NCBI GenBank assembly: GCA_018816765.1
Contig: JAHIUX010000087.1
Coordinates: 1-64,000, forward strand
DNA: 64,000 bases
From: Bacteroidota bacterium
GTDB taxonomy: Bacteria; Bacteroidota; Bacteroidia; Bacteroidales; F082
Reading direction: 5' to 3'
In this document: one piece after another, positions 17,615 to 25,451 of the stretch
How positions within the stretch are numbered: position 1 is the stretch's first letter
Layout: each line of letters begins with the position of its first letter
Notes under the pieces: model-generated
Told to the model about the DNA's origin: nothing
Databases searched by the model: none
The model's input: the letters and a program-made list of their open reading frames with translations, nothing else
Translations under genes and position numbers: made by a program

Positions 17615-17622
17615 CAAATTTA
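17615..17622 (-). promoter_or_regulatory. -7 element before the serine hydrolase gene
   Basis: The minus strand reads TAAATTTG, an exact TAnnTTTG match. It implies a leader of about 75-80 bases to the start at 17531. Confidence 0.4.
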
Positions 17623-17693
17623 ACAAATTTCGCTGAAAACGGCCTGCAATGCAGAAATGCCGACGCTATCCCATGATGCAATTGCCTGGCTGA

Positions 17694-18161
17694 TCAGGTC
17701 TTTGTTACTGGATGGTGGTTCACCGGAAAATTCACTGAGTTTGCAACAAAGCACAATTCATTTGCCTTTTTATGCAAGGCGTTAGCTTTTTCGATCATCG
17801 GCTGTTCGGCCACTGTCACAACAGGATGTAAGTTCACCACGGTGAAATGACCGCCACCATCGGCTGTTTCCACCATCGTTCCGCGGGCAGTATCGGTGTA
17901 TTCCGTGACGATGACCCCGGCTTCAGCACACAGGTGCAAATACCAAAGCATGTGACAGGACGACAAGGCAGAAACCAAGAGTTCTTCCGGGTTGTGTTTG
18001 GTGTTATCGCCACGAAAAGCCGGGTCGGATGAACCTGAGATTGCCGGTTTACCCTGTATGATCAGCCGATAGCTCCTTTCGTAGGCACTGTAGCTTTTTG
18101 TTCCCGTGCCCTTATTCCCCGTCCATATAGTCGTCGCCTGGTAATGGTGTGCTGTTGGCAT
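17694..18161 (-). CDS. OsmC/Ohr-family peroxide-reductase-like protein
   Basis: The 155-residue protein shows the two conserved cysteines of the family: LSSCHMLWYLHLC near residue 70 and ELCFVANSVNFPV near 136. HNPEELLVSALSSCH is the signature that places it in the OsmC rather than the Ohr branch. It probably reduces organic hydroperoxides in the cytoplasm. Its 5' side is the left edge of the accessory island: a 57-bp repeat begins 30 bases upstream of the start. Confidence 0.9.
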   Translation of the reverse strand: MPTAHHYQATTIWTGNKGTGTKSYSAYERSYRLIIQGKPAISGSSDPAFRGDNTKHNPEELLVSALSSCHMLWYLHLCAEAGVIVTEYTDTARGTMVETADGGGHFTVVNLHPVVTVAEQPMIEKANALHKKANELCFVANSVNFPVNHHPVTKT

Positions 18162-18191
18162 ATGTGTGTGGTTGTTCTTAATTTGTGTGTG

Positions 18192-18248
18192 TTTAAGCGT
18201 TTTTTCTTTTGTCTGGATTTAAACCGTACTAATTTTGGGGGAGCTTAC
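18192..18248. repeat. 57-bp direct repeat, copy A (IS66-like end)
   Basis: It matches 20374-20430 in the same orientation at 53 of 57 positions. The right edge, read on the minus strand, begins GTAAGCTCCCCCAAAATTAG. A GTAAGC terminus is characteristic of IS66-family inverted repeats. The match stops at that edge, and the sequence beyond differs between copies. This copy interrupts a transposase remnant. IS-end identity is inferred. Confidence 0.7.
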
Positions 18249-18393
18249 AATGCCTGAATCCATGCAAACCCATTTCGGGCTCCCCAACAAACTGCGCAAT
18301 CATCCGAACCTCATGATCGGCACCCATGGCAGATTCCATACTCACCGGAACGATGTGCAGCTGCTCCCTGCTGTGTCCTTGCTGGTATTTCAT
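18249..18393 (-). pseudogene. N-terminal remnant of an IS1182-like transposase
   Basis: From the ATG at 18393-18391 the minus strand encodes about 48 residues: MKYQQGHSREQLHIVPVS, then a stretch with DHEVRMIAQFV and MGLHGFRH. This pattern (KYxxG..R.Q....P......D..VR.I..FV) is the N-terminus of IS1182-family transposases. The frame then runs straight into repeat copy A and is lost, so it is a broken fragment. Family assignment is from memory of the motif. Confidence 0.55.
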
Positions 18394-18454
18394 TGAATGC
18401 GTTGCCCTTACATCTTCTTTTCCCCTGCAATTTCACAGGCTTTGCCTTCATGCC

Positions 18455-19765
18455 TCATTGTTTAAGAACTAAAAGGGTTTTGGCTATTTCATCACGCAGG
18501 GTCGGTTTCACTTTTACCTCATCCGCAAATTCTTTCCAATGATTGACAGTGCCGTTGATCTCATCAATAATCTCTGATGCTTTTTTACATCGAATGGATG
18601 CGCCTATAACCAACAAATCTGCTTTTGTAATGTTTTTTCTTTTGCCGTTAATGCTCAATGCATGCTGACTCACCCAATCGCTCCCGGGTCTGTATGCATG
18701 ACATACATCGTAGGCCGGTGCCAGTTCCCATTTGCCTCCTTGCCTGAGCAGAAAGGAAAAATTCTTGGTGTGGTCATCACAATTCCGTGCAATGACGTTA
18801 AAAACCATCCTTCTGAACATCTGCTCCGCATCGGCATAGGTCAATTTTAACTCCCTCATACACTGAAAGAGCTGCTCATAGCTGAAACTATTCACCTGAT
18901 TGTAATCAAGGTGTTTTAGGGCACAGAAGGTTTGTATGTGGTGCTTCACTTCACCGCCTTCCCTGTCAAAACGGGTAGTCATAAAATGTGCTCTGCCATT
19001 TTCCTCCAGCAGGCATGATGGCGTCATTTCGATACCGCATGCCTTAGCCATATTGTAGTAGGCCATTTCCACCCTGCCATAGCCATGGCTGCTGCCCAAC
19101 TGTACATCACTTACCCCATCGAGTTTAATAAGCCAATGTTCGAATCCCTTAGGTGCTTTGGTTTGTCCGGATTTCACCTCTCCTGTTTTTTTATTCCATG
19201 CAATAAGGGCTTTTGGACGGGCACCACCGGCAGATGTTCCTATCTTCAAAATCTCCAATACAGCCTGTTCTTCGTCTTTATTGAGATTGGTTGTAAACGC
19301 TTCGCGTTGGCCGAGCATCTTTTGTGCTGTAGCTACCAGGCTATCGATGTCAACAGTAAATGTTCTTTTACTTTCTTTCATAGCAGACGGCTCAAATTCC
19401 AGGGCACCCATGCCGCGCGTACCAATGAAGCAAAGCATTTCAACCGGATTCATGCTATCCTGTGGACGGCCTTGCTGTGCCAGCCACAGATTGATTAATT
19501 GGTTTCCGTATTTGTCGGGCAAAGCATCGGCCAACAAACCGGGTAAACCTTTGAAGGTGTCGTATTTGGAATTTTTATCCTTTCGCAGTTCGGGAAATGA
19601 AAACTGATTCCGATTAGCGGAAACGGGCATTTTAAGCGGAGCCAAATCCCAGCCTAATGACTTGAATTTTGGATCGTATTCAAAAGTAGCCAACCCATTG
19701 TCTGTGTCCCATGCTACGGCGCCCACCAACTTTCCCCATATTTTTACTTCTGCTACCTGCATCAT
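18455..19765 (-). CDS. hipA: HipA-type serine/threonine kinase toxin
   Basis: The 436-residue protein has the HipA N-terminal domain, a Gly-rich activation/P-loop segment GTSAGGARPKAL (near 177) and the catalytic block ARNCDDHTKNFSFLL (near 327). APAYDV (near 350) follows as the metal-binding DxxPxYD-like motif. HipA kinases phosphorylate glutamyl-tRNA synthetase or related targets and cause growth arrest and persistence. The ATG at 19763-19765 directly follows the hipB stop with no gap, the classic coupled arrangement. The target of this homolog is not known. Confidence 0.93.
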   Translation of the reverse strand: MMQVAEVKIWGKLVGAVAWDTDNGLATFEYDPKFKSLGWDLAPLKMPVSANRNQFSFPELRKDKNSKYDTFKGLPGLLADALPDKYGNQLINLWLAQQGRPQDSMNPVEMLCFIGTRGMGALEFEPSAMKESKRTFTVDIDSLVATAQKMLGQREAFTTNLNKDEEQAVLEILKIGTSAGGARPKALIAWNKKTGEVKSGQTKAPKGFEHWLIKLDGVSDVQLGSSHGYGRVEMAYYNMAKACGIEMTPSCLLEENGRAHFMTTRFDREGGEVKHHIQTFCALKHLDYNQVNSFSYEQLFQCMRELKLTYADAEQMFRRMVFNVIARNCDDHTKNFSFLLRQGGKWELAPAYDVCHAYRPGSDWVSQHALSINGKRKNITKADLLVIGASIRCKKASEIIDEINGTVNHWKEFADEVKVKPTLRDEIAKTLLVLKQ

Positions 19766-20119
19766 TTACCAAGCTGTATTTTCTTTGTTTTCGTCTTTCC
19801 CGGGTTTGCTTCGGGCCCGTTGGCGTTTTTCCTTTTGCAGCTTTACCAATGCCAGTGGACTTATCGTTTCCCTGACTTCAAAAGCACTCAATGCCGATAG
19901 TTGGTCCAAAATCCTTAACACCTGAATCAGTGTGGTTACCGTTACCGTTTCACCCCGCTCAAGCAGGCTTAAGGTAGATCGGCTGAGACCGGCTGCTGCT
20001 GCCAGCTCATCCTGCGTTTTATTTTGCTCCATTCGATGGTGCCTGACAAATGTGCCAATGTACTCAGCCAATGCTTTGTCGCTCATAGATGCCCATTCAT
20101 TGAATGATTTATCAGTCAT
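19766..20119 (-). CDS. hipB: HipB-type XRE antitoxin
   Basis: The 117-residue protein carries an XRE helix-turn-helix (QNKTQDELAAAAGLSRSTLSLLERG, about residues 34-60) and a basic tail. It should bind HipA and repress the operon. Four copies of a near-palindromic motif lie in and before its first codons. One of them covers the start region of the gene itself, a strong sign of autoregulation. Confidence 0.92.
   Translation of the reverse strand: MTDKSFNEWASMSDKALAEYIGTFVRHHRMEQNKTQDELAAAAGLSRSTLSLLERGETVTVTTLIQVLRILDQLSALSAFEVRETISPLALVKLQKEKRQRARSKPGKDENKENTAW
20101..20117. promoter_or_regulatory. hipB: HipB operator-like motif O1
   Basis: TGAATGATTTATCAGTC lies inside the first codons of hipB and resembles O2 except at its 3' end. 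Confidence 0.55.
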
Positions 20120-20141
20120 AAAGCTGTTGTTTAATTCTTAG

Positions 20142-20158
20142 TGAATGATTTATCATGC
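20142..20158. promoter_or_regulatory. hipB: HipB operator-like motif O2
   Basis: TGAATGATTTATCATGC contains the perfect inverted repeat ATGAT-N2-ATCAT. It covers the inferred transcription start of hipBA, immediately after the -7 box. Confidence 0.7.
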
Positions 20159-20187
20159 AAATATAAAGATTAATTGTTAAATGTCAA
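20158..20187 (-). promoter_or_regulatory. hipB: hipBA promoter
   Basis: On the minus strand a TTG (20187-20185) is followed after 19 bases by TATATTTG (20165-20158). This is a well-spaced Bacteroidota -33/-7 pair. Transcription would begin about 20150, inside operator O2, with a leader of about 30 bases. Confidence 0.75.
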
Positions 20188-20212
20188 TAACAAATGAAAA
20201 AAAGCACTTCAA

Positions 20213-20229
20213 TGAATGATATGTCATGC
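20213..20229. promoter_or_regulatory. hipB: HipB operator-like motif O3
   Basis: TGAATGATATGTCATGC, with ATGA-N4-TCAT symmetry, lies upstream of the -33 box. Confidence 0.65.
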
Positions 20230-20253
20230 AGTAAATGACAAAAGGCGGTTTTG

Positions 20254-20270
20254 TGAAGGATATGTCATGC
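20254..20270. promoter_or_regulatory. hipB: HipB operator-like motif O4
   Basis: TGAAGGATATGTCATGC lies exactly 41 bases from O3, the same spacing as O1 to O2. Confidence 0.65.
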
Positions 20271-20309
20271 ATTATGCTTGCTATTTACGATAAATTCCAT
20301 TCTGCTTGA

Positions 20310-20430
20310 CTATTCCGGTCCAATCGGCGCCACCCATTCCGGATCGTTCGGCACCAGTATGCCGGAATATTCATTTAAACGTTTGTTCTTTTGCCTGGTT
20401 TTAAACCGTACTAATTTTGGGGGAGCTTAC
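20310..20430 (-). pseudogene. short open-frame remnant beginning in repeat copy B
   Basis: On the minus strand a frame runs from just inside the repeat edge (PPKLVRFKTRQKNKRLNEYS...) for 38 codons to a stop at 20312-20310, with no start codon. Three of the four differences between repeat copies fall at third codon positions of this frame, which suggests the repeat once was protein-coding. I do not recognise the protein; remnant of an IS gene is a guess. Confidence 0.35.
20374..20430. repeat. 57-bp direct repeat, copy B (IS66-like end)
   Basis: This is the second copy of the repeat at 18192-18248, with four mismatches. The two copies bracket the transposase remnant and hipBA. No flanking 8-bp target duplication could be paired by eye. 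Confidence 0.7.
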
Positions 20431-20447
20431 GCAGTATAGCTTTACTG

Positions 20448-20509
20448 ATTTTTGCTGCATTCGGCAAGGCTCAAACAAGTTTGGCTCTACTCTTACTTAT
20501 CGCAAAAAT
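20448..20509. other. hairpin-rich non-coding stretch after hsdM
   Basis: ATTTTTGC (20448-20455) and GCAAAAAT (20502-20509) form arms around an internal AAAC-AA-GTTT dyad. The segment lies between repeat copy B and the hsdM stop. It could fold at the end of the hsd transcript, but there is no clear T-run for a terminator. Confidence 0.35.
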
Positions 20510-20562
20510 TTGGACGTGTGTTGGCTTGTGGGGCTTGGCAATGTGTGTGACTGCTGCGTTGG

Positions 20563-22065
20563 CTATTTCCCGTTTATTGTTACCATAATTTCCTCGAAAC
20601 TTTCTATACCTGATTTTAAATTCTCAATGATGTCGTTTGCTAATATATCTGGGTCGGGTAAATTATCAAGGTCGGTTAGACTCTTATCTTTTAGCCAAGT
20701 AATATCTAGACTTGTTTTATCCCGTTCAATGATTTCTTCATAAGTAAATTTTCTCCAGCGTCCTTCTGAATTGGTATCTGCATTGAAAGTCTCTTTACGT
20801 TTATGGATGTTGCTTGGATTGTAACAGTCTATAAAATCTTTTAAGTCTTCCAGGCGCAAAGGATTTTTCTTTAGCGTATAATGGATGTTGGTCCTGAAAT
20901 CGTAAATCCAAATCTCTTTTGTCTGTGCGTTTTTTGATGCAGGTTTGTTGTCGAAGAATAATACATTTGCTTTTACACCTTGCTTGTAGAAAATACCAGT
21001 CGGCAAGCGTAAAACAGTATGTAGGTTTGTTGTTTCCAACAATTTCTTTCTGATGGTTTCTCCCGCACCTCCTTCAAACAAAACATTATCAGGTAAAACT
21101 ACTGCTGCTCGTCCGTCCGATTTAAGCAAAGTTCGAATGTGCTGTACAAAGTTTAACTGTTTATTACTTGTGGTTACCCAAAAATCCTGACGGTTGTATG
21201 TTAAATCTTCGCTGTCTTGTTCTCCTTCATCGTTTGTAAAAGTCATACTGCTTTTTTTGCCAAAAGGTGGATTTGCCAGCACATAATCGGCACGCAAACC
21301 GGCATCAGAAACCAATGCATCTGCCGATGAAATAAAACTTTCACTTTCAAAATCACCAATATTATGCAGAAACAAGTTCATTAATGCCATTCTTCTCGTA
21401 TTGGCAACAATTTCATTACCGTGAAAAGTTTTTAATTTTAGAAACTCTTTTTGCTCACGGTCTAATGAAAAGTTGGCAGGATTGGCAATAAAATCATAAG
21501 CCGCTAGAAAGAAACCACCTGTTCCACAGGCAGGGTCAGCAATTACTTTCATAGGTTCAGGTCGCACACATTCAACCATTGCCCGAATTAATGCTCTTGG
21601 TGTAAAATATTGACCTGCACCGCTTTTTGTGTCTTCTGCGTTTTTCTCTAAAAGCCCTTCGTATATTTTTCCTTTCACATCAGCACCCATTGTACTCCAT
21701 TGCTCTTTATCAATCATATCAATGAGTTTGTAAAGCTTGGCTGGGTCTTGAATTTTGTTTTGGCTCTTGGTAAAGATTTGTCCTAACACGCCTTTAGATT
21801 GCGATAATTCACGAAGCAAAGTTGTGTAATGACTTTCCAAGTCTGCACCTCTTTTGGCTGCAAGGCTTTCCCAGTTGTATGCTGTTGGGATTGGTAGTTT
21901 TCTGTTATATGGAGGTTTACTAAACTCGTCTGCCATTTTCAAAAACAGCAAATAAGTAAGTTGTTCTAAATAGTCTCCATAACTTACACCATCATCTTTT
22001 AAGATTGTGCAGAAGCTCCATACTTTACTTATTATGCTTGATGTATTGTTGCTTTCGTTGCTCAT
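20563..22065 (-). CDS. hsdM: type I restriction-modification DNA methyltransferase subunit M
   Basis: The 500-residue protein has a helical N-terminal HsdM domain (residues about 10-140) and an N6-adenine methyltransferase core. The SAM-binding motif I is ADPACGTGGFF near residue 177, and the catalytic motif IV is ANPPFG near 267. With HsdS it methylates the recognition site; with HsdR it forms the restriction complex. It is the last gene of the operon and its start overlaps the preceding AlbA_2 gene by 4 bases. Confidence 0.95.
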   Translation of the reverse strand: MSNESNNTSSIISKVWSFCTILKDDGVSYGDYLEQLTYLLFLKMADEFSKPPYNRKLPIPTAYNWESLAAKRGADLESHYTTLLRELSQSKGVLGQIFTKSQNKIQDPAKLYKLIDMIDKEQWSTMGADVKGKIYEGLLEKNAEDTKSGAGQYFTPRALIRAMVECVRPEPMKVIADPACGTGGFFLAAYDFIANPANFSLDREQKEFLKLKTFHGNEIVANTRRMALMNLFLHNIGDFESESFISSADALVSDAGLRADYVLANPPFGKKSSMTFTNDEGEQDSEDLTYNRQDFWVTTSNKQLNFVQHIRTLLKSDGRAAVVLPDNVLFEGGAGETIRKKLLETTNLHTVLRLPTGIFYKQGVKANVLFFDNKPASKNAQTKEIWIYDFRTNIHYTLKKNPLRLEDLKDFIDCYNPSNIHKRKETFNADTNSEGRWRKFTYEEIIERDKTSLDITWLKDKSLTDLDNLPDPDILANDIIENLKSGIESFEEIMVTINGK

Positions 22066-23540
22066 TTTAGTTTTGATTTCAATTTTGCTGTTAAATAATA
22101 ACCACCTGTTTGAGCTGCTTCTCCTTTAAACTCAATCAAATCGGCTTCTTTTAGCTGCTGAAGATACCTTTCCATGGTTCTTTCAGATACTTCAATAACT
22201 TTAATATAATCAGGTGCTCTTTTTCCTTCATTCGCAGCTATTGCTTTAAGTAGAGCGCTTAATTTTTCTTTAACTCCTTTAGTTATTCCGTCAATAGCTC
22301 CGTCAATAGCTCCGTCAATAGCTCCGTCATTATCTTTTTCTTTAGCTCCGTCAACAGCTCCGTCAACAGCTCCGCCAAGTTTTGTTTTACTATAGAAAGT
22401 AAGCTTAACAGTTTGTTCACCAATATCCCAAACAGGTGCTTTTAGCTCAGCTTTTTTACATTCATCAGCAATCATAATTGTTCCCCTGCCAATCTTTTCA
22501 ATAAATCCCCTTAGAAATACCATATGCGCAATGTCCGGGTTATAAGGCATTGACAAATGGCTTTTTGTTAATTCTCTTTGTTTATAAGGAGATTTTCCTG
22601 AATTACTTATTTCAATTTTATCGGGATAAATTATAACAGCCATTGCACTTGAAGGAACAGAATATTCCCTATGTACAAGAGCATTCATAATGCCCTCACG
22701 TAATGCTTTCATAGGAATTTCATAATCATCATCTCTTCCCCAATCTTTATTGTCAAATTTCCTCTTAAGTTGAAGATGCTTATCAAAGAAGTCGAGAAGA
22801 GCCATCCGATTTTTGAAAATATTCCCATCCAATAAACGGTCGTCAGTAAATTCATCGCTGGTTTTTCCACCTTTCAATAAGGCAACCCTAACTCTTGCCT
22901 GAGGAATATACCGTGCAGGGTTTTTAGCAAATAACAAAACCGCTGCATTGGTGAAATTACCGTTCTGATACAGCCCGTAATGAGATAAAAATTCCAGCGG
23001 TTCAAGTTTTTCAGTATTAAGTTTGAGGTCAAATTTTGCTGCGTCAATGGTCTTGTTAATTTCTTCCATATCCAAGTCACCTAACTCAACACCCAATGCA
23101 GCCTTACGTTCCCAATGAATTTCGGTTTGTTGCCTTTTATGAATAAGTTCAGAAATTTCTTTAGATGAAGCCTGAACTGTTTTATCATTTCTTCGATAAA
23201 AAATACTGCCGTTAAAAATGTAAGGTTGTTTTGAACCTTCCCATACTTTGATTAAAAGCAATTGTTTCTCATCATAGTTTTCAATAGAAACCATAACGGG
23301 TGCTTCAGGAACCAGTTCTTTTGTCAGAAATTGCTCTAATTCTTTTGCAATTTTATCAGCATCCTTAACACCTTTAATTTCTTTACTATCTGTAATGCCA
23401 ATTAATAACTGACCGCCTTTGTTATTCAAAAAACCACAAATTGTTTTGCCTATGGCATCCTTACGAACAACTTCTTTAAACTCAAGCTGTCCGCTTTCGT
23501 CCTGCTTTAGCAGGTCTTTTATGAGTTGTTCTGTTTTCAT
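22062..23540 (-). CDS. AlbA_2 (Schlafen-type) domain ATPase-like protein inside the hsd operon
   Basis: The N-terminus (SGQLEFKEVVRKDAIGKTICGFLNNKGGQLLIGI) is a clear AlbA_2/Schlafen-like putative DNA-binding domain. The middle (GIMNALVHREYSVPSSA, GRGTIMIADECK) matches the HATPase-c_4 region of RecG-like ATP-binding proteins. Residues about 390-417 are a hinge of DGAV/DGAI repeats, and the end is a winged helix (RTMERYLQQLKEADLIEFKG). Such proteins act as regulators or as nucleic-acid-binding defence effectors. It overlaps DUF4062 (4 bases) upstream and hsdM (4 bases) downstream, so it is translated within the hsd operon. A role in RM control or in a back-up response is inferred. Confidence 0.82.
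   Translation of the reverse strand: MKTEQLIKDLLKQDESGQLEFKEVVRKDAIGKTICGFLNNKGGQLLIGITDSKEIKGVKDADKIAKELEQFLTKELVPEAPVMVSIENYDEKQLLLIKVWEGSKQPYIFNGSIFYRRNDKTVQASSKEISELIHKRQQTEIHWERKAALGVELGDLDMEEINKTIDAAKFDLKLNTEKLEPLEFLSHYGLYQNGNFTNAAVLLFAKNPARYIPQARVRVALLKGGKTSDEFTDDRLLDGNIFKNRMALLDFFDKHLQLKRKFDNKDWGRDDDYEIPMKALREGIMNALVHREYSVPSSAMAVIIYPDKIEISNSGKSPYKQRELTKSHLSMPYNPDIAHMVFLRGFIEKIGRGTIMIADECKKAELKAPVWDIGEQTVKLTFYSKTKLGGAVDGAVDGAKEKDNDGAIDGAIDGAIDGITKGVKEKLSALLKAIAANEGKRAPDYIKVIEVSERTMERYLQQLKEADLIEFKGEAAQTGGYYLTAKLKSKLK
22288..22371. repeat. 12-bp in-frame tandem repeats
   Basis: Units of CCGTCAATAGCT occur three times (22288-22323) plus a variant unit to 22335. After one degenerate unit there are two CCGTCAACAGCT units (22348-22371). 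Each unit encodes four residues (DGAI or DGAV) of the linker, so unit gain or loss would change linker length without a frameshift. Confidence 0.9.
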
Positions 23541-24121
23541 TGTACTGGATTATTTAAATTAGCTAATTCACGTTCTACACGTTTAATGTCACGGAATAAA
23601 GTTTCAACGTGCCTTAATGCTTCATCTGGTCTGAAAAATTCTTGTACCCAATGATATTTCCGTTCTTCATAAGCTAAATTTATTTGAACAGCATCGTTAT
23701 ACATGTCAATAACTTTAACACTGTCCATAACGGAAGTTGATTGAATTTCAAAGTCGTTCCTTTGCGTTTTTGCAGCATCTGCATACATATACTGAGCAAG
23801 CAGTTTTCGTGAGAAAGTCACAAAGCTATGAGCAATAAATCTTCGTGGTTTGTCAATGGCGATAGCTCTTTGAAATTCTGAATGAGTAATGCCGGTGCTG
23901 TACATCGGATTGATTATGCCAAAGAAAATATCACATTCAGCCACCGCTGCTATGCAAGCTTCGGTGTTATTCATTCCTAATGGCGGATGAAGTGTACCGT
24001 ATTCAGAATTGATAACGTGGTATCCATACGTATTCAAAATACCGCAAATTTGCAGCAACAAATCGCGGTTTTGATACACGGTCGAAGCAACCATGATATT
24101 TATTTTCCTCTTTTTAGCCAT
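23537..24121 (-). CDS. DUF4062-like protein inside the hsd operon
   Basis: The 194-residue protein begins KINIMVASTVYQNRD, followed by GYHVINSEYG, an acidic CDIFFGIINPMY strand and HSEFQRAIAIDKPRR. This order fits DUF4062, a Rossmann/TIR-like nucleotide-handling fold often found at the N-terminus of STAND NTPases and in defence loci. Here it stands alone with a short helical tail. It overlaps hsdS by 8 bases and the AlbA_2 gene by 4 bases, so it is part of the operon. Its role in restriction is unknown; a damage or nucleotide sensor is possible but unproven. Confidence 0.65.
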   Translation of the reverse strand: MAKKRKINIMVASTVYQNRDLLLQICGILNTYGYHVINSEYGTLHPPLGMNNTEACIAAVAECDIFFGIINPMYSTGITHSEFQRAIAIDKPRRFIAHSFVTFSRKLLAQYMYADAAKTQRNDFEIQSTSVMDSVKVIDMYNDAVQINLAYEERKYHWVQEFFRPDEALRHVETLFRDIKRVERELANLNNPVQ

Positions 24122-25451
24122 TCGCTGTTTTCTTTTTTTTAGTTTTCACTTTTTTCACAGGTTTATTCTTTTCCCTTTCTGCTTTTATTCGTTCCAACAA
24201 CTTACTGGCAGGTTCATCGTTCGGGTCTTGCTCTACCAGTTTGCCTTCAAATGCTTTTTTCAAAATGCTTTGGCGAAGGGCTTCTGCTTGTATTAAGCTG
24301 GTGCTGATGCTTTCTTCTATCTTGTCGCAAACAGATAGGCGACTTTCGATTTCGGAGACGATGAGTTGTTGTTCTTCAGGTTTGCAAACATTCACAGGAT
24401 AATCTGCAATTTCTTCAAATGAAATTCTTGGTCTGTCACCGGAAGTTTTATGATTGGCAAAACGTACAAAGTCTCTGTGGTGTAAAATGTATTTTAGTAA
24501 GTCAGGATTAAAATCATTTAAGCAGTCGAGTATAATAAACTCACCAGAACAAGTTCCGTCAATTTCTGCTTTGTAAACTTTATTCAAGTATGGTCGCATT
24601 CTGCCATATAAGACTTGATTTTTCTTGAACACATTACCAGCACTTTTAAACTCTTTGAAATCATAAAACTTGAATGGTCTCAGTGTATTTGGCTCGATAC
24701 AATCCATTCCGATAAACTTCGCTTCTGGCATTTCGCTTGGCAAAGCTTTTTGAGAATTTCTGTTAGCAATATTACCAAGTGTTAATCTTTTCCACCCTTT
24801 CGGCAATTCCCCTTCTTTAACATTTTTGTTGGTTAGTTTCCCCTCAAACGCCCATTTCAACACCGCTTGTCGATAGACTTTAAGTTGCTCTTGTGCGGTT
24901 ATTAAGCTTTCGATACCTTTATCCAAACTGCTGAACAATTCTTCTATTTTGGATACAATGCGGTTCTGCTCTGAAAGGGGAGGGAGAAAAATATTAACTT
25001 GTTGAACTGCTTCAATATTCAAGTTCTTTACTGTTGAACCTTTAGCAAGATTTGAAAATTGCTGATAAACAAATGAAGAACTTAAAATGTGATACAAATA
25101 ATTTGTGTCAATTAGACTTTTGGGAGTTCTAATAACTAACCACCCGTCATGAATGCACCCTTCTGTTTTCATTATGTACGGATGACCAAAACTCATTGAG
25201 TTTGAAAGAATAAAATCATCCTGATACACCATTCTTGTTTTATGCAAACCTTCCGGTCTAATTTTTTCTTTTGTATGATAGATGTATTTAGTTATTCCCT
25301 TTGTATCGCCTATTTTAATCCAGTTTAATCCATTTTCAGCTTCAGTAATATATTCATCAATTGGTCGCGGCGAACCACCTCTTTCAATCAGAAATAATTC
25401 GCCAAGTGAAACGTATATCCAACCTTTCGGTAATTCCTTTTCCTCAATCAT
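24114..25451 (-). CDS. hsdS: type I restriction-modification specificity subunit S
   Basis: The 445-residue protein has two target-recognition domains, each opening with LPKGW (residues about 7 and 217). Each is followed by the conserved helical spacer (SEQNRIVSKIEELFSSLDKG near 160; PEEQQLIVSEIESRLS near 360) and a FEGKL motif. Complete two-TRD architecture implies a bipartite asymmetric target. The C-terminus is lysine-rich (VKKVKTKKKK). It starts in a one-base overlap with the hsdR stop (TAATG) and overlaps the DUF4062 gene by 8 bases. Confidence 0.93.
   Translation of the reverse strand: MIEEKELPKGWIYVSLGELFLIERGGSPRPIDEYITEAENGLNWIKIGDTKGITKYIYHTKEKIRPEGLHKTRMVYQDDFILSNSMSFGHPYIMKTEGCIHDGWLVIRTPKSLIDTNYLYHILSSSFVYQQFSNLAKGSTVKNLNIEAVQQVNIFLPPLSEQNRIVSKIEELFSSLDKGIESLITAQEQLKVYRQAVLKWAFEGKLTNKNVKEGELPKGWKRLTLGNIANRNSQKALPSEMPEAKFIGMDCIEPNTLRPFKFYDFKEFKSAGNVFKKNQVLYGRMRPYLNKVYKAEIDGTCSGEFIILDCLNDFNPDLLKYILHHRDFVRFANHKTSGDRPRISFEEIADYPVNVCKPEEQQLIVSEIESRLSVCDKIEESISTSLIQAEALRQSILKKAFEGKLVEQDPNDEPASKLLERIKAEREKNKPVKKVKTKKKKTANG

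Noticed and set aside
20417-20743. Plus-strand 108-residue frame over the hsdM 3' end
   Set aside because: It begins in the repeat and lies mostly antisense to hsdM; composition is not coding-like.
22288-22371. CRISPR-like array
   Set aside because: The units are contiguous 12-bp coding repeats without spacers, inside the AlbA_2 gene.
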